Assembly (NCBI GenBank): GCA_963931865.1
Contig: OZ007507.1
Coordinates: 16,793,681-16,857,680 of the forward strand
DNA from: Axinella damicornis
Taxonomy: Eukaryota; Porifera; Demospongiae; Axinellida; Axinellidae
DNA: 64,000 nucleotides
Reading direction: 5' to 3'
The stretch's first letter is position 1. Each line of letters starts with the position of its first letter. The notes under the pieces are model-generated. The model made no database searches. It had not been told where the DNA came from and was given only the letters and a program-made list of their open reading frames with translations. Positions 1 through 12,168 of the stretch are shown piece after piece. A program made the position numbers and the translations under genes.

Positions 1-611
1 CAGACAAACAAACAATACAGGTGTACAATGCTACATGGAAAGTAAGAAGAAACCACAGTGTGAACAAGGACTGCAGTGGCCTCAAAGAGTAGGGCATTGC
101 CTCTATTAAATGTACATTGGACTCTGAAATGAGGGTGATGCTGCCTGGACCTGAGATTGGAGGTTGCAAAGCTTAAAAGGTTTTTCTTGTTGTGGGTTCG
201 TCCGGGTGTGGTGAGGGTTGGGGTAACAGAACGAGTGCTTTCCTTCGGTTGTGGCATCCGTAAATACTGCCATTGACCAGAGTAGGTCCTCAGGTGGGAA
301 GTCACAGAGACTGAACCTCAGAGTTTCTCTCTGCTATAGTTGTGCAGATGCATGGGCTGTCAGGTTGGCTTCTTGGGTGGAGGCCTTGCATGTACGTGAC
401 AGCAGTAAAAGCCAAATAGGAGTGCAAAAATACAAAACTATATGCACAGACTGTGCATAATTATAATATTATGGTTGTGCTCTGCATGTTGCAAAATTGT
501 CCATTTATATGGATCCCGGCTTCATAGTAGGGTCCATAGCATCCAAGGTTCACGGTGCAGCAAACATTCATCATGCAGAATGAGATCTTGCTGTGGTTAT
601 ATAAAATCAAA

Positions 612-618
612 GGTGTGT

Positions 619-649
<31 letters not shown>

Positions 650-660
650 GGGGGGGGGGG
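612..660. repeat. (GT)n followed by a G run
   Basis: About eleven GT repeats run directly into roughly 28 consecutive G. The same compound motif (GT run then G run, read on the minus strand) recurs at 21770-21814 and 22216-22297. Such G runs can form G-quadruplexes and their length is usually uncertain in assemblies. Confidence 0.95.
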
Positions 661-1030
661 CTTTTGAGATTCTACTGCATGCCGAATAATAAAGGACAAG
701 TTTGCTATACAGTCCTTTGGTTATACGGATATTTTATATTTTTGCAAGGTTCCATTTGCCTGGCTTTCATGCTTCCTGCTAATATCCAGTGCGTTATTTC
801 CGTTCCGTCCCAGTGTCCAATTTAGAACCATTCGCTTCCTGTCTAGGCGTAGCCATTACGTAATAATACCTATTACACAAGGAAGCTCGAGACTAGTCTC
901 GTTCCCAGAGCTCGAGACACCGACTCAAGTTAAAGATGGGGGAGTGAACGTTTTGCTGAATCAGTAGTTGCTATGGCTGAATTGGGACTCTGTAGGGGGC
1001 TTCCAGGGTAAGCATGCCTAATCGTAGTGC

Positions 1031-1038
1031 TATAAATA
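1031..1038 (+). promoter_or_regulatory. TATA-like box before gene 1
   Basis: TATAAATA lies 36 bp before an in-frame ATG at 1067 and 63 bp before the ATG at 1094. The usual TATA-to-start distance of about 30 bp puts transcription start near 1060, which favours 1094 as the translation start because 1067 would leave almost no leader. The role is inferred from position. Confidence 0.4.
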
Positions 1039-1093
1039 TATAGCTAACTGTCACCGAACCTGGAAGATGTATCAATTCGGTAGTCGCATTAAG

Positions 1094-3617
1094 ATGACAG
1101 TAGGCGTGCATTTATTGCTGCTAGCAGCACTGTTTGATACGGGAACCGGACAAGGTGATTTGTGTAATAGGGTGGTTAGAAAAAGGCTAGGAAGATGGTA
1201 ATAACATTAAAGTCTCTCATTTTTGTTGCAGGTGGCTTTTCACGATGCTTTCCAAATGCTGTAACGTACCAAGTTGGGCAGCGAGCAAACTTTGCTTGCC
1301 CACGGCCGTGTGGTGATACTGGTAGAGGCATTGAGTTTTACGTGTTTGTTTCACAGTATCCACAGCCAGTATCGTTTGGTCTATACTTTGGGAATAACAG
1401 ACATCAGGGCCAGCTGGGAAATGACTGTGCTGATCAGGATGCAAGCACTAATGGATCAGTCACAGCTTCGTTTGTGATAGTGCAGCAGGATTCTGGCACC
1501 AACTTGACCATATACTGCACGGATAGCACATCCCTATCACCTTGTGATAGTCTCATCAAGCCAGTTTTGATACATGTGGAAGGTAACTATTATGTATAGC
1601 TTCGTACCCCGTCCTTCTCACCCCAGTGTTTGTTGCTTGCAGTACTTTAGTAATGCAAGAGATAAACTTTGGGGCGAGAAGGCCTTGTATTGCGGACTGG
1701 TTGGTTTCCTTTAACTATAGTCACAGCACTTTATATTTATCAAAGGAAACTGAAGGCCTACTGTTGTATATATAGCAGTACTGGAGATACCATAAATTAT
1801 TGGCAAAGGGTTTGTGTACTTATTTATACTGGCAACTAAATCGCTACACAGAGGCACATACATATCATCAGATGTTTTCTATGAGACCATGCAGACATAA
1901 AGTATTTCTCTTAGTGCATGGATGTACATGTGTGAGCAATACATTAATAATATCTGTATATATAGCTACGTCTGATGAGCAAATATATATAGCTGCATTG
2001 GGGCGTATATTATCACAATGTGAGGTGCTGGGAACGAGTATCCTCTCAACCACAGCGATGCAATATTTCCCATAGTGCACTAGCTGTTGTTATGTAGCTA
2101 TCCTAAGTTGATAATAGATTCACTTTTCTACTACACAGAATCTGTTACAGTGTGTAACAACACAACTGCATCATCGCCATATCCAGTTCGACCATCTCCA
2201 GTTCCCACAATATCACAACCTCCAGTTCGATTATCATCACCACTTCCAGTTCGACTATCATCACCACTTCCAGTTCGACTATCATCACCACCTCCAGCAT
2301 CACCTCCTCCAGTTCAGCCTTCATCACCATCCCCAATTCGACCACCTCCAGTTCCGACAACATCTCAGTCAGTCCACAGTCAGTTGCCAGCATCTGGTGA
2401 GGGCTAATTAGCTGAATCAATGAGTGTAGCATGGATTTATTAACCGTTAGTAACAGATGGTGAATATTTGTTGTACATGTTTACTGAATTGTTGGTGTGC
2501 ATGGCCAGCATGGTTCTGACCAGCCTGGTTCTGGCCAGACCAATTTTCATGGATACAATCAAAGTTCAAAGTTCAGCTTACACATGTGGAGAAGACTACA
2601 CACCAGCTGACATTATCAGTCCACTGATCGTTCAAAAACATTTCTAGCAATTAAGCTTCACTATAGCCAATGGCTTATAAGACAGGCTAACTGTAGCTTC
2701 CATTCCTGAATGAAGTAAGAGAGTGCCCTTGATCCTGATAGCTGGAAAGTTTAATGCACTATGCAGTGCATGGAATTTATGTTCCACTACTTTGCAGACT
2801 CTGTTACTCCAGTACAAATGAATTTCCTTGGCTTCCCTCTTGATGCTCATGCATAGGTATCAGCCAAACTATGTCTACTAGTACATCTTCAGTAGCCTCG
2901 TTCCCAGGCCTACCCCGTTTTTTCTGTTCTTCGGTTTCCGTTGACAATAATACACGGATGCGGAAGGGCGGCGAAAAACGCATTTTTCGTCACCCTTCCG
3001 CATCCATGTATTATTGTCAATGTTTTTCGCCGCCCTTCCGCATCCGTGTATTATTGTTAACGGAAACCGAAGAACAGAAAAAACGGGGTAGGCCTGGGAA
3101 CGAGGCTACATCTTCAGTGGCTCATTAACACTACTATGTATACATAGCATTGAATGTGCATCACCATTATGCATGATGCATGATCTAAAAGACCATAGTG
3201 CTATATGCATTCAAACTTGTTTATCACACTCTCATTCCTTCAGCGTCTGCTACTCTCGGTTGGTCAGAAGTGGGTGGGATAGTCACAGGTTCCTTCTTTG
3301 CTGGGCTGGTACTGGGTGGGCTTCTGATGAGCCTCACATGTGGGATTGGTCTCATCATCACTGTGAGTACAGTACACTTACGTATACAGTAAGATATATC
3401 GTCACTCCAGTCCTTTGAATATATGTGTTACGCACAGAAATAAGAGGTGTGATTAGCCTGGGACTTTCATCTCAATTAACAACCACCATTGATTGTTATT
3501 TCCTAGGTTAAGAATGCCAAGAAAGTCCCTCACGGCCAAAGCTCTCCTGCTGTGGACAATGGGCATCCAAGCATGTACAACAATGCACCTTCCTTGAGCT
3601 CCGACTCGTCTGCATGA
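1094..3617 (+). CDS. Gene 1: Ig-like single-pass membrane protein, 5 exons
   Basis: Exons 1094-1154, 1232-1582, 2139-2396, 3244-3362 and 3507-3617 join with GT/AG introns into a 299-residue frame. An ATG at 1067 would add nine residues. Residues 1-20 form a signal peptide (MTVGVHLLLLAALFDTGTG). Exon 2 encodes an Ig-like domain: a B-strand Cys in ANFACP and an F-strand YC in LTIYCT, plus several extra cysteines. Exon 3 is a Pro/Ser-rich stalk with tandem PVRLSSPL repeats, probably O-glycosylated. Exon 4 supplies the transmembrane helix (VGGIVTGSFFAGLVLGGLL), and exon 5 a 36-residue tail with one YNNA motif that fits a Grb2-type SH2 ligand (YxN). The first three introns are phase 1 and the last is phase 0. 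The layout resembles genes E and F, except that those end in GPI-type tails. The ligand is unknown. The gene model is mine; no transcript was available. Confidence 0.8.
2221..2292 (+). repeat. 24-bp minisatellite inside gene 1 stalk exon
   Basis: Three near-identical 24-bp units, beginning TCCAGTTCGA, encode PVRLSSPL/PVRLSSPP. They lie in frame in exon 3 of gene 1 and would let the stalk lengthen or shorten without frameshift. Confidence 0.85.
2894..3107. mobile_element. MITE, AGCCTCGTTCCC family, in gene 1 intron
   Basis: Long near-perfect inverted repeat ending AGCCTCGTTCCCAGGCC, with an internal pair of arms containing GGATGCGGAAGGGCGGCG. It is flanked by an 11-bp direct repeat ACATCTTCAGT (2883-2893 and 3108-3118), a target-site duplication. 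Open frames inside are by-products of the palindrome. Confidence 0.9.
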
Positions 3618-5249
3618 CTGATGAGATTTATAGCAAAAGTACTGTATTTGTTAGCCTCCCATTATACCATGACCGTAACCACACACTAAGAATAATTAAT
3701 CTTGGAAAACCCCACTGCCTTGTCATTTAAATTCCTTTGCTGCAACACTGTATGAATATGTGAACATTATTCATTTCATTATGCAACACACAAGCTCTTC
3801 CCACATGCAAGCAAGACCACAGTGTGGTGCTAGAGCATGCTTGGACATGACATTACAACATTGTAACAAGTGTCATGTTTATTGTTAATCATCATTCACC
3901 TCACGTACATTTATGCGCTGAGCACACTATATATAGATCGCTGGCGTCAGACTATTGACTTGTGGTCATGGGCACTTGGCCTTGATGAATTGCAGTACAC
4001 AATCAAGATGTTGTGGTGGAACTGTCAAACTCAACAAAGTAAGCGTGGTTACTACGTACATTCCGTGCACACGCAGCAAAACAAAACATGTACAGACTAC
4101 ATGCCTAACATGTATATGCCCCTAAATGTTTATGTTCTTCACGGGAGCATGATGCTATGAACTGTATGATCAGGTCGCAAGCTCACATTGCTCCATGACA
4201 ACCTCCATGCACCTTAGTTCTACTGTACAACATAGACTCTTCCCACAATATAGGTAACACTTCTTAATTGCATGCATTTCCCTATAATTATGGTAAATAC
4301 TGATCCCAATAAGTTGATATCCTAATCAGGTGGAAAAGCTCAGATTTGTATGAGGGAAGATTGCTAATAAAATTAATTATAAGCTGTGAACTCCTGCACT
4401 GAGCATTCAAGCCTCTAGCTATCTTTGATGACTGATGAATTGTTATTGCCACAGAAACTGAAACCCCCCAGGTACTTTGTGTACTAGCTAAGAACCTACG
4501 AGGTTCATTCCCCTGTCCCAACCACTAGAGTAACCACTAATGTGCTTGCATCAGCATGTAGCTGATACTTACTCTCCACTACACAATCAAGCAGTTCCAA
4601 CAGGTACATAGGTAGTATATACTCCTGTGTACAAGCTACTTGTTAAGTTGTCCAATGGCTATAATATAATAATTATTATACCCCTTGAATGTAACATAAT
4701 TATATAGATCTGTGATGATATCGTTACGATTGCAACGCATGGTGATCCATAAGTAGTTTAGCCTCGTTCCCAGGCGCTCGATAATTACCGAGTGCCTGGG
4801 AACGAGGCTATAAGTAGTTCTGGGCATTCCAGGAGGATTTTCTGTCTCAAAATGGTGGCCTTGCATTTGTTTGTTTCACTTGCTCATTTGGGGCTGTTGC
4901 AATACACTGGTATGTGCTCAGCTGTATGAGAAGACCACAGCTACTAGTGATGCATGTCAGGAGTACTAGTGTTTCCATGACTGGGCATGAAATTCCACAC
5001 CAAATTTGTAAAGAGGCCATTGCAATGTCATACTTACTGCATATACAACCGTTTATCACTGCACCATATGCAACATACCATAACAGCATTCTCTTTCAGT
5101 GTAAAGTACAGCAGTTATCAAAATTTAAAGTGTATGCCTTTATGCAGCCAATCGATGCTGTGCTCTAAACGTAAAGGTAAAAGGTTTGTGTAATAGAAGT
5201 GAAAATCAGAAACGTTTACATGAGAAATAATCTATTGTGCATAGGCAAG
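3618..5249. other. Intergenic region between convergent gene 1 and receptor A
   Basis: Holds the 3' flanks of the two convergent genes and one short MITE (4759-4809). No other exon could be supported. Confidence 0.5.
4759..4809. mobile_element. Short MITE, AGCCTCGTTCCC family
   Basis: 51-bp hairpin with arms AGCCTCGTTCCCAGGCGCTCG, flanked by the direct repeat ATAAGTAGTT (4749-4758 and 4810-4819). Same family as the elements at 2894, 11670, 16892, 30842, 55274 and 63426. Confidence 0.9.
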
Positions 5250-8200
5250 TTACAAATTGATGATGATGTAATCGTTTTTGAGATCCAGTGGAGTAGCGGA
5301 TTTCTTCCTCCTGGACTTACGCATCATACCCACTGAGGCTGGTTTCATAATGGTGTACTCATCTCCAGTTGGTGGCATCAGCTCATGGCAAAATGACACG
5401 GCCATATTCTCAGTCTCCCTCTCACTCACCCACTCTTTTATCACTGGTTCTTTCCTAGCAGGAGGAAGTCTCGGGGGTATGTCATCGTACTGAGGATCCT
5501 CTGCTCGGGACTTGGGTTGCTTGGTATCAATGGTATCATAAACATGGCCATCGTAGTTAGTGCTTGCTATCATAGATTTTGGGAGTTTCTCAACTGGGTC
5601 CCTTTTGTCGTGCCCTACAAGGAATGTTATGGATATCAATGTTATAGAGCTGGAATGTTGATAGACAGCAAAGAAGCAAGTTCAACGTTACTGTATTTCT
5701 GTGATCAGACGCCATGGCTATTATTTTAGATCACACAATCATGGGGGCAGTGACAAAGGTGGCATTTATTAAGCTCATTAGTACACACCCGGCTACTGAG
5801 CTGCCCTTGAATCCATTTTATTTTCTTGATTTGTTTTTCAGTTATCTCACAAGGAAATAAAACATTGTTTGTATCCCAAATTTAACTTTGCTAGCCAGAA
5901 AGCTGTACCTGGTATAAGAAAGTGCCAGACTGCAGTCTACCCCTAAGGCTACCCTTAATTGCGAGTACTAACTTTAGAGATTTGTAGGGGTTTAATGGGT
6001 AGCTACTGATTGGCGATTTTAACAGAATCAGTCATAATTATTCATTGTGAAATATATTTACTAAGCGGTTATATTATTTATGAACGCAGATAATTCACCT
6101 GTAATCGCTGAAAATAGCTAAACTAGTACCCACAAAAATGACCGCCTTGATTAAGGTAATCTCCATCATTCTGCATGCAGCAAACGGTTGTGGTTGATTC
6201 CCTTCCTTGATCTCTATAGACAAAGTTTTGAGATTTAGCAAATAGGAACTAAAACTAAACTAAGAAGTTGAACGCTATTATCCAACCGCTGAACTAAAAC
6301 AACACTGCAAAGTGCTACACCCAGAAATTGCGCTCCACGTAGCTACGCTGATCTGTGGACGTGGCACCTTGAATAAACTGCTTTGTGATTGTGAAGATTG
6401 GGAGATAGTTTCTGCCACTGTGTACCAATATTTGTACCTTTAGATTTGAGGTATAATATTATGCATATTTGTTCCTTCTTCACCTTTGTTTGTGAGTGTT
6501 TAATATTGTATTATTATAGGCTGCCCTAGCTGGTCAGCATGCATAGCAGATTTTAGTGAAAGTAACAAGTTAGTTAAGGCATCACGTTCAAGCTCATACA
6601 AAACATTGCAAGTGTACAATAGCCATTTATAAGTGCAGATATTTCTATGCGGTAGATGTGCATAATTATACCTCTGTTTCTTCGGCAGAAGCAGACGGCC
6701 CCCACAACGATTGCCACAAGGATGCATAGAACCATGCTTGTTCCCAGAGATACTGCTGTGATTATCATTGTCGAGTCCTTGGTTTCACGGTCACTAGCAG
6801 GAGGGGCTATAAATATAGAAGCAAATAATGAACTGATTATTGCTGATCCAGCAAATAATTTCAGCGACTGATTATAAACAATTTTGATTCAATTCAGGAG
6901 AAGTTGGGTGTGACTGTGGACCAGTACTTCACTTAATGTCAAAGATAATAATGATTGCTGTAAGTGCAAGTACTGCTCTACTGTAATCATGGTGTTGTGA
7001 CTTACTGAAATAGAGGGTGAATGGTGTATTTGACCCGGAAAGAGTTTCAGCAACTAAGGTCAGAATATACTGCTGATTCACGGTGATGTTTGATGTGATT
7101 TGTTTGTGCACCAGCACTCCACTTGTTAGGTTGTGATCCACTTTGTTGATTATGATGTCACCACGGCTGCCAGTGACAGTGATCCTGTACCAGGCTGATG
7201 GACAAACTTGTGGAGACTACAGAGGTAGATAGGTACATTTAATTGTTTAACCCAGAACTCTCGTAATATTTTGATGATATTAATAGCAAAATGCTCAAGA
7301 ATAACAATTAAACTTAGCTTACAAAACAAAGTCTAGTGTGGTTTCCATACGTCACCAATGGTACCATTGTAGGCTAACATTGCCAGCTATATATAGCCTC
7401 ATCGTTCCTTTTTGCAAACAAGTAGACACAACCAGGTTATTAGTTATACGTACTATGTAGTTCCACAAGATACGATGTCCTGTAACTGCATAAGGGGCTC
7501 ATTAGTTTTACTTCACCTACCACAAAGGTAATCTCCAGCAGAAAACTCCTATCAGATTGCTGGAATGAGACTTCATAGGCGATATGTGAGGCATCAAATT
7601 CTCCAGGAACTATATTATAGCAAGCAAACAGTTGTAAACAATGCAGTTAAAATTATCCACATGCATGAGTGTCATACTCACCCACTGGAAATCCACTGTT
7701 GACTGTTCCTTCAGTGCTCTCTCCCAGGTCATTGCTTGCCGTCACACTGAACACCAGCTCATGGTAGCTTGAAGAAATCATACCTCCACTGCTGAAAACT
7801 TCATAGGTTGTGACTGTTGCAGGAATCATATGGACCCATGCAAACTGCTCTCCGCTGCTTGTATTGTGCATTCTGACAGTGTAGTTCAGCAAGGGGTACT
7901 CTGACCATGTGAATGGAGGTCCCCATGAGAGCAGCAAGGCAGTGGCATTGATTAGCTGCACCTCAGGAGTAGGGGAGAGCGGTGGAGCTGCAACCATGTA
8001 TACATTTGAGTGCGTGCATGCATTAAATTAAAAGTTGCATGGAATGGAGCATGTCTATAATATACACATTTGCAACTAGCTATGCACACTAGTTGATTTA
8101 TGCCCAGTGTTCACTCACTTCCAATGATGAGTTTTGCAGTCTGGCTTCTGGCCACCTGGTTGATATCAGAACCGATAGCCTGGCATTGAATGCTTGTGTC

Positions 8201-8707
8201 ATTAATCTCCAAAGATACGTTAATGTTCATGGTCATGTTGATTTCCAACATGGGCCTCAGAAAGTAATCTCGAGAAAAGTGAAAGCCTTTCCTTTCAAAA
8301 TCAACGTAGGCATGTGGGGCTGTCAATGTACCATTGATCACCCAGGATGCGATTCCAATGGTGTGGCAGGTGAACCACACAGTGGTACCAGGCTCAGTAA
8401 TGTGAGTGTCTGGACCACGGCGTATCTCTGCAGAGGCATTTCATGTGGAAGACACATGTAACAATATAGCTAACCCACCTGACACATTACTGTAATTTTG
8501 GAGCAAACCACTACACATGAGCATGCATGCACTTCACTAATATCCATGTTCAATTGAGAAAACGGATATTAGTGAAGGACGACAAACGAGCTATAGCCCA
8601 TAACTTGAAGCTACCTAGGTAATACCTCCAGGGTATGCATGTGTAGGAATCCATGTTCTGGTGAAAACCTGCGATAGCAGCAACAACACTGCACTCCAGA
8701 ACAACAT
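5250..8707 (-). CDS. Receptor A: Ig-FN3 membrane receptor, 7 exons
   Basis: Minus-strand exons 8626-8707, 8119-8427, 7682-7987, 7521-7609, 7006-7216, 6672-6806 and 5250-5614 join in frame to 498 residues. Exon 1 is a signal peptide (MLFWSAVLLLLSQVFTRT). Exon 2 is an Ig-like domain (Cys in VWFTCH, W in ASWVING, Cys in SIQCQA). Exon 3 is a typical FN3 domain (LLLSWGPPFTW, VFSVTASNDLG). Exons 4-5 give a second FN3-like module (WYRITVTG, YILTLVAETLSG). Exon 6 is the transmembrane helix followed by CRRNR. The tail has YDGHVYDTI, YDDIPPRLPPAR (SH2- and SH3-type ligands), YTIM (YxxM, PI3K-type) and a C-terminal DYIIINL. Binding roles are inferred from consensus motifs. Introns are phase 1 except one phase 0 between exons 4 and 5, as in B, C and D. 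No separate juxtamembrane exon is seen here. Confidence 0.85.
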
Positions 8708-10156
8708 TATCGACTATACTTCTGCAGAAGCAGTGCCAAACTTTCGTACTTGCAGACTATACTGACACCAACTTGAGATGTATCATCTGCAAGCAATCTT
8801 GAGCCTCTTGGCAGTTAGCTAGCTATCGGCTACCTGATATTTACTGATTGAGTTGTCGTATTTTGTTTATTGCAGGTTTTTCCTGCTGAAGTGCAATTGA
8901 TAAACATCTGGGTCAGAATGATAACTGTCTCTGGAAAGCTACATTCCAAGTTCTGCATGTAATGTGTATACGCTATTATGCCTCTTTGACCATGCTATAG
9001 CTAGCAAAACATTAGCTGACGTACGATACTAGAGATTTTCTTCATGCATTGAAGCTAATATGTAGTTGCTAGGGTGCAATGAAGAATGAAGAAGCTCTGC
9101 ATGAGGTGAGGTTGAAAGGCCAATAACTCCTTTTCTTTCTTTTCCAACATTTCAGCCTAACCCATTTTCTATCTTGTTGGCACAGATGTTTGTGATGACT
9201 ACGTATACTGTTACTGACTAAACCAGGCATGTGATTGCAATTGCTGGTTTTGAATTCCATGCCTGTTGAGCAAACATGTCAGCTTGCCAAACAGTGAGCA
9301 AGTATGAAAACTTTATTGATTAGATGAAGAGAACTACATGCACTAAGTTCAGTGACGCAATAGTGGACAAATTTGTACACTATTACTTTGATGTGGCATC
9401 GGTGTATGAATTCCACATGTACACAAATGATCCATCTATAGGGCTTGGAGAATTATGGTGCATGCTGTACATTTCAAAACAAACAGCTTGTTAGATAGAC
9501 CTATATACATATTTTCTCTTATTGACGAGTTCAAATCAGAGGATGGAAGAATGAGTTGACTACTCTCTTTTGCACACAAACCATATGGCTTGCATTGAAG
9601 GCTGACACTACAACAAAATAGAAGCATCTAGAGAGCCAGCAGGAGTCAGGCCTATGTTGACTCTATTGTAAAGTATATGGACTTCCTCTCTAGTAAAAGT
9701 TTAACTAGTTCATGCTAGTTCAACTTTACTATAGAGGAAGTCCATCGAGGTAGTCTATCGAGCTAGACTAATTTTCTCTTACTCAGGAAGTTGGAGGAGG
9801 GCCATATGGAAAGCAAGCCCCTCCCCCAACTTCCTGAGCAAGAGAAAGTTGGTCTAGCTCGATAGAGGCTATAGGTAACTGACTACCATCCCTTTGTCTA
9901 GCTAACAGGCCACTTGGCCACCTGACTGAGCTGTCAAGATGTGAATATAGAATGAGAAAACAGACCACTTTGTGCAGGAACTGATTGACAGTAATCACAA
10001 ATTATTAGCTACAGTTTATGTCAGGTATTTGTACACTTGAATACATCCATGGTTCCTTATTGGAGTGAAGATAGCTAAGCTCAATTCGACACACTCACTC
10101 TGTATACCTAAAAACTCAAACAAAGAAATGTTGCTTTCAATAAAAATATCCTTTGT
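8708..10156. other. Intergenic region with two hairpins
   Basis: No convincing exons. Two adjacent inverted repeats are present: about 9679-9745 (arms TGGACTTCCTCT) and about 9748-9875 (arms including CTCAGGAAGTTGG and TCGAGCTAGAC). Confidence 0.5.
9679..9875. repeat. Two adjacent inverted repeats
   Basis: The first hairpin pairs GGACTTCCTCTCTAGTAAAG-like arms. The second pairs CTATCGAGCTAGAC and TCTTACTCAGGAAGTTGG-type arms around a GC-rich loop. They look like nested non-autonomous elements; no target-site duplication was identified. Confidence 0.7.
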
Positions 10157-11098
10157 TTATTTTCCAGCACTGATGCTGTTGTGGGCATCCTTTCCTCCAA
10201 CCACAATCATGTCGCTGGTCGAAACAACTGAATACTTTTCTGGTTTTCCTGGCTCTGCAATTGCCTTCAAGTACTCAGTGCAGAGCTCTGAAACTTCTGG
10301 AGGGTAGTCTTTGAGCCTTGTAAGTACAAGGTGGTCAAGAATCTTCTGCGAATGTGGTGTTTCAAACATATCACTGAAGCTTTTGCTGAGGTCAAAGATG
10401 AGGGGTTCTTTGTGGATGTTGTACTTTACGTCCAGCTCGTCCAAGGCTTTAGTGACAAATTCCGTGCTCTGGAGTTCCTGGTTTTGTTGGTGCAACCAAA
10501 ATCTAGCTACTAGCTCATCGAAGGACTGTCGACTTGAACTAATGATCACTAACTCACCGGTAGGCTTGAGGAGACGCATTATCCCTTTCAGCAATGGTTC
10601 AAGTGAAGTAGTATAGTACGCACAGATTGAATTGACCATAATGACAAGATCGAAGGGTGTAGCAATATCATCATCTTCAAACTCCTGGTAGTCTTTCACT
10701 ACCACCTCCACCTCAATGTTGGGAGCTAGATCCTTTAGTTTCGATTCTGCCACCTCGCATGTTTGGTCATCAGCATCGGTACCCATGTAGTGGAATGCTA
10801 TACTTGGGAAGAGTTTCACCAGATCGGACAAAAACCATTGATCGAGAGATCCATCTCCACACCCTATACTACAAATTCGGAATTTCTCCATACTCTCTTT
10901 GTTCAGCTTGAGAAGTTCCTTAGCCTTCTGCACCAGCCACTTGCTGATGACATCCTTATAGTTCCCCATCTTCTGGAAGGATGTGAGGTGGTCTGGGTCA
11001 CTCAGATGGGAGAGGTCTGAAGGGGGGCCCTGCCAGTTTAGCTTGCCCAACTCTTTGTCAAGATCCTCTAGAATAATCTTCGGATCTCTGGCAGCCAT
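10157..11098 (-). CDS. SAM-dependent methyltransferase, histamine N-methyltransferase-like
   Basis: Uninterrupted 313-residue frame starting at the ATG at 11098 (MAARDPKIILEDLD); an upstream in-frame TTG is unlikely to be used. Motif I of class I methyltransferases is clear (CSIGCGDGSLD), followed by an acidic motif II (GTDADD) and a post-I strand FDLVIMVNSICAYYT. The next segments, LKGIMRLLKPTGELVIISSS and the downstream SFDELVARFW, follow the layout of the histamine N-methyltransferase family, which methylates small amines with S-adenosylmethionine in the cytosol. The length fits that family (about 290-310 residues). The substrate cannot be read from the sequence; other small-molecule methyltransferases of the fold are possible. 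It sits between receptors A and B on the same strand and is intronless within the coding region, unlike its neighbours. It has no obvious functional link to the receptors. Confidence 0.85.
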   Translation of the reverse strand: MAARDPKIILEDLDKELGKLNWQGPPSDLSHLSDPDHLTSFQKMGNYKDVISKWLVQKAKELLKLNKESMEKFRICSIGCGDGSLDQWFLSDLVKLFPSIAFHYMGTDADDQTCEVAESKLKDLAPNIEVEVVVKDYQEFEDDDIATPFDLVIMVNSICAYYTTSLEPLLKGIMRLLKPTGELVIISSSRQSFDELVARFWLHQQNQELQSTEFVTKALDELDVKYNIHKEPLIFDLSKSFSDMFETPHSQKILDHLVLTRLKDYPPEVSELCTEYLKAIAEPGKPEKYSVVSTSDMIVVGGKDAHNSISAGK

Positions 11099-11669
11099 TT
11101 TGTCCAGCAAATATAAAGCTAGCTACGTACCTATCACTGAAATATAGTTATTACAGCTAGTTCACTCAGTGCTACTAATCAGTATATATGGTACTATACA
11201 TACTCTGCTATCATTTCTGCAGTTTGAAGCAACAAAGCCAATGTTCACCCTTTGTAGCCAGCTAGCTAGTCTGTCCAGATGTAGACAAATATGGTAGCTA
11301 CAGCTGTATACGGCACACGTGTTCACAGCATTGTAGCCAGTACTGGTGTTGAACTGTCACTGTACAAACTGGGAACAATGGGATTACTTGCAGGTGCTGG
11401 TGTGGTAGCATTTGGATGCCTTTTATGGCAACCACGGCAACACGTACACTTGCCATATATAAACCGATTGTGAACTTCAGAAGAATTATAGGGTTGTACA
11501 CTCATACCGTACTTGGTTAACTTGATTAACTGGTTCGTTGAAGTGGCTTCCACTACTCACTATGTATGGAACCACACAGAGGCAGAGGGTGACAATGTTT
11601 AGGTTTAGAGTTTTGAGCAACAGGAAATTTGATAACGGTTTGATAGGAGAGGGTACCACCCCTTCTTGT

Positions 11670-11714
11670 AGCCTCGTTCCCATGCTCTCATTCCTGAGAG
11701 TTGGGAACGAGGCT
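11670..11714. mobile_element. Short MITE, AGCCTCGTTCCC family
   Basis: 45-bp hairpin ending AGCCTCGTTCCC at both ends, with flanking direct repeat CCCTTCTTGT (11660-11669 and 11716-11725). Confidence 0.85.
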
Positions 11715-11826
11715 ACCCTTCTTGTACGTAGATAGATGTGTTGTATACATGACTACCACTTCAACATAAGAGTGCAATTATACATAGCAAATAAAAATAC
11801 AACATAATAAACCAATCATTCAGTTA

Positions 11827-11832
11827 TTTATT
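11827..11832 (-). terminator. Possible poly(A) signal of receptor B
   Basis: AATAAA on the minus strand about 340 bp beyond the receptor B stop codon. The assignment is by position only. Confidence 0.4.
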
Positions 11833-12168
11833 GGTGGACCATCTTCAAAATCCTTCACACACAGTATATAGTCAGCTGGCTATGTCTATGGCAAAGTTCA
11901 TAAGTAAGCTAATTAGGGAATACATGCAGCTAGGTGAAAACCAACAATGTTCACTCATAGTACAGGTAGCATGGCTTAATAACAAATTGAATACAGAGTT
12001 TGTTATACTCTCTCAACAATGTACAAAGCAACTATGCTTAGTGTGCACTGTCAGGACGCAAAAGTTCAAAGCTCTTTGTGTTTGGTACATATGTAAACTG
12101 AACACAAAACATTTGCAATCGCTTAATTGTAGTTGTAGGTTGCACAGTTGCAGGCAGCTCTTCTACTC

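Larger units (their letters stand above)
1..1093. other. Upstream flank of gene 1, no gene recognised
   Basis: No exon with convincing splice sites or protein-like composition is visible. The stretch contains a GT dinucleotide run passing into a long G run (612-660) and, just before gene 1, a TATA-like element at 1031-1038. Short open frames here read through low-complexity DNA and are not credible proteins. Confidence 0.5.
11099..12168. other. Intergenic region upstream of the methyltransferase and downstream of receptor B
   Basis: Contains the methyltransferase promoter region, a MITE (11670-11714) and, at 11827-11832, a minus-strand AATAAA that could end receptor B transcripts. No further gene seen. 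Confidence 0.5.

Noticed and set aside
612..825. Open frame with a poly-Gly run
   Set aside because: Coding potential arises from the GT/G simple repeat; no splice sites or homology-like features.
2871..3128. 85-residue open frame overlapping a palindrome
   Set aside because: It is the translation of the AGCCTCGTTCCC MITE; both strands and several frames are open because of the inverted repeat.
10065..11020. Several plus-strand open frames over the methyltransferase
   Set aside because: Antisense shadows of the minus-strand methyltransferase frame, which alone carries recognisable motifs.
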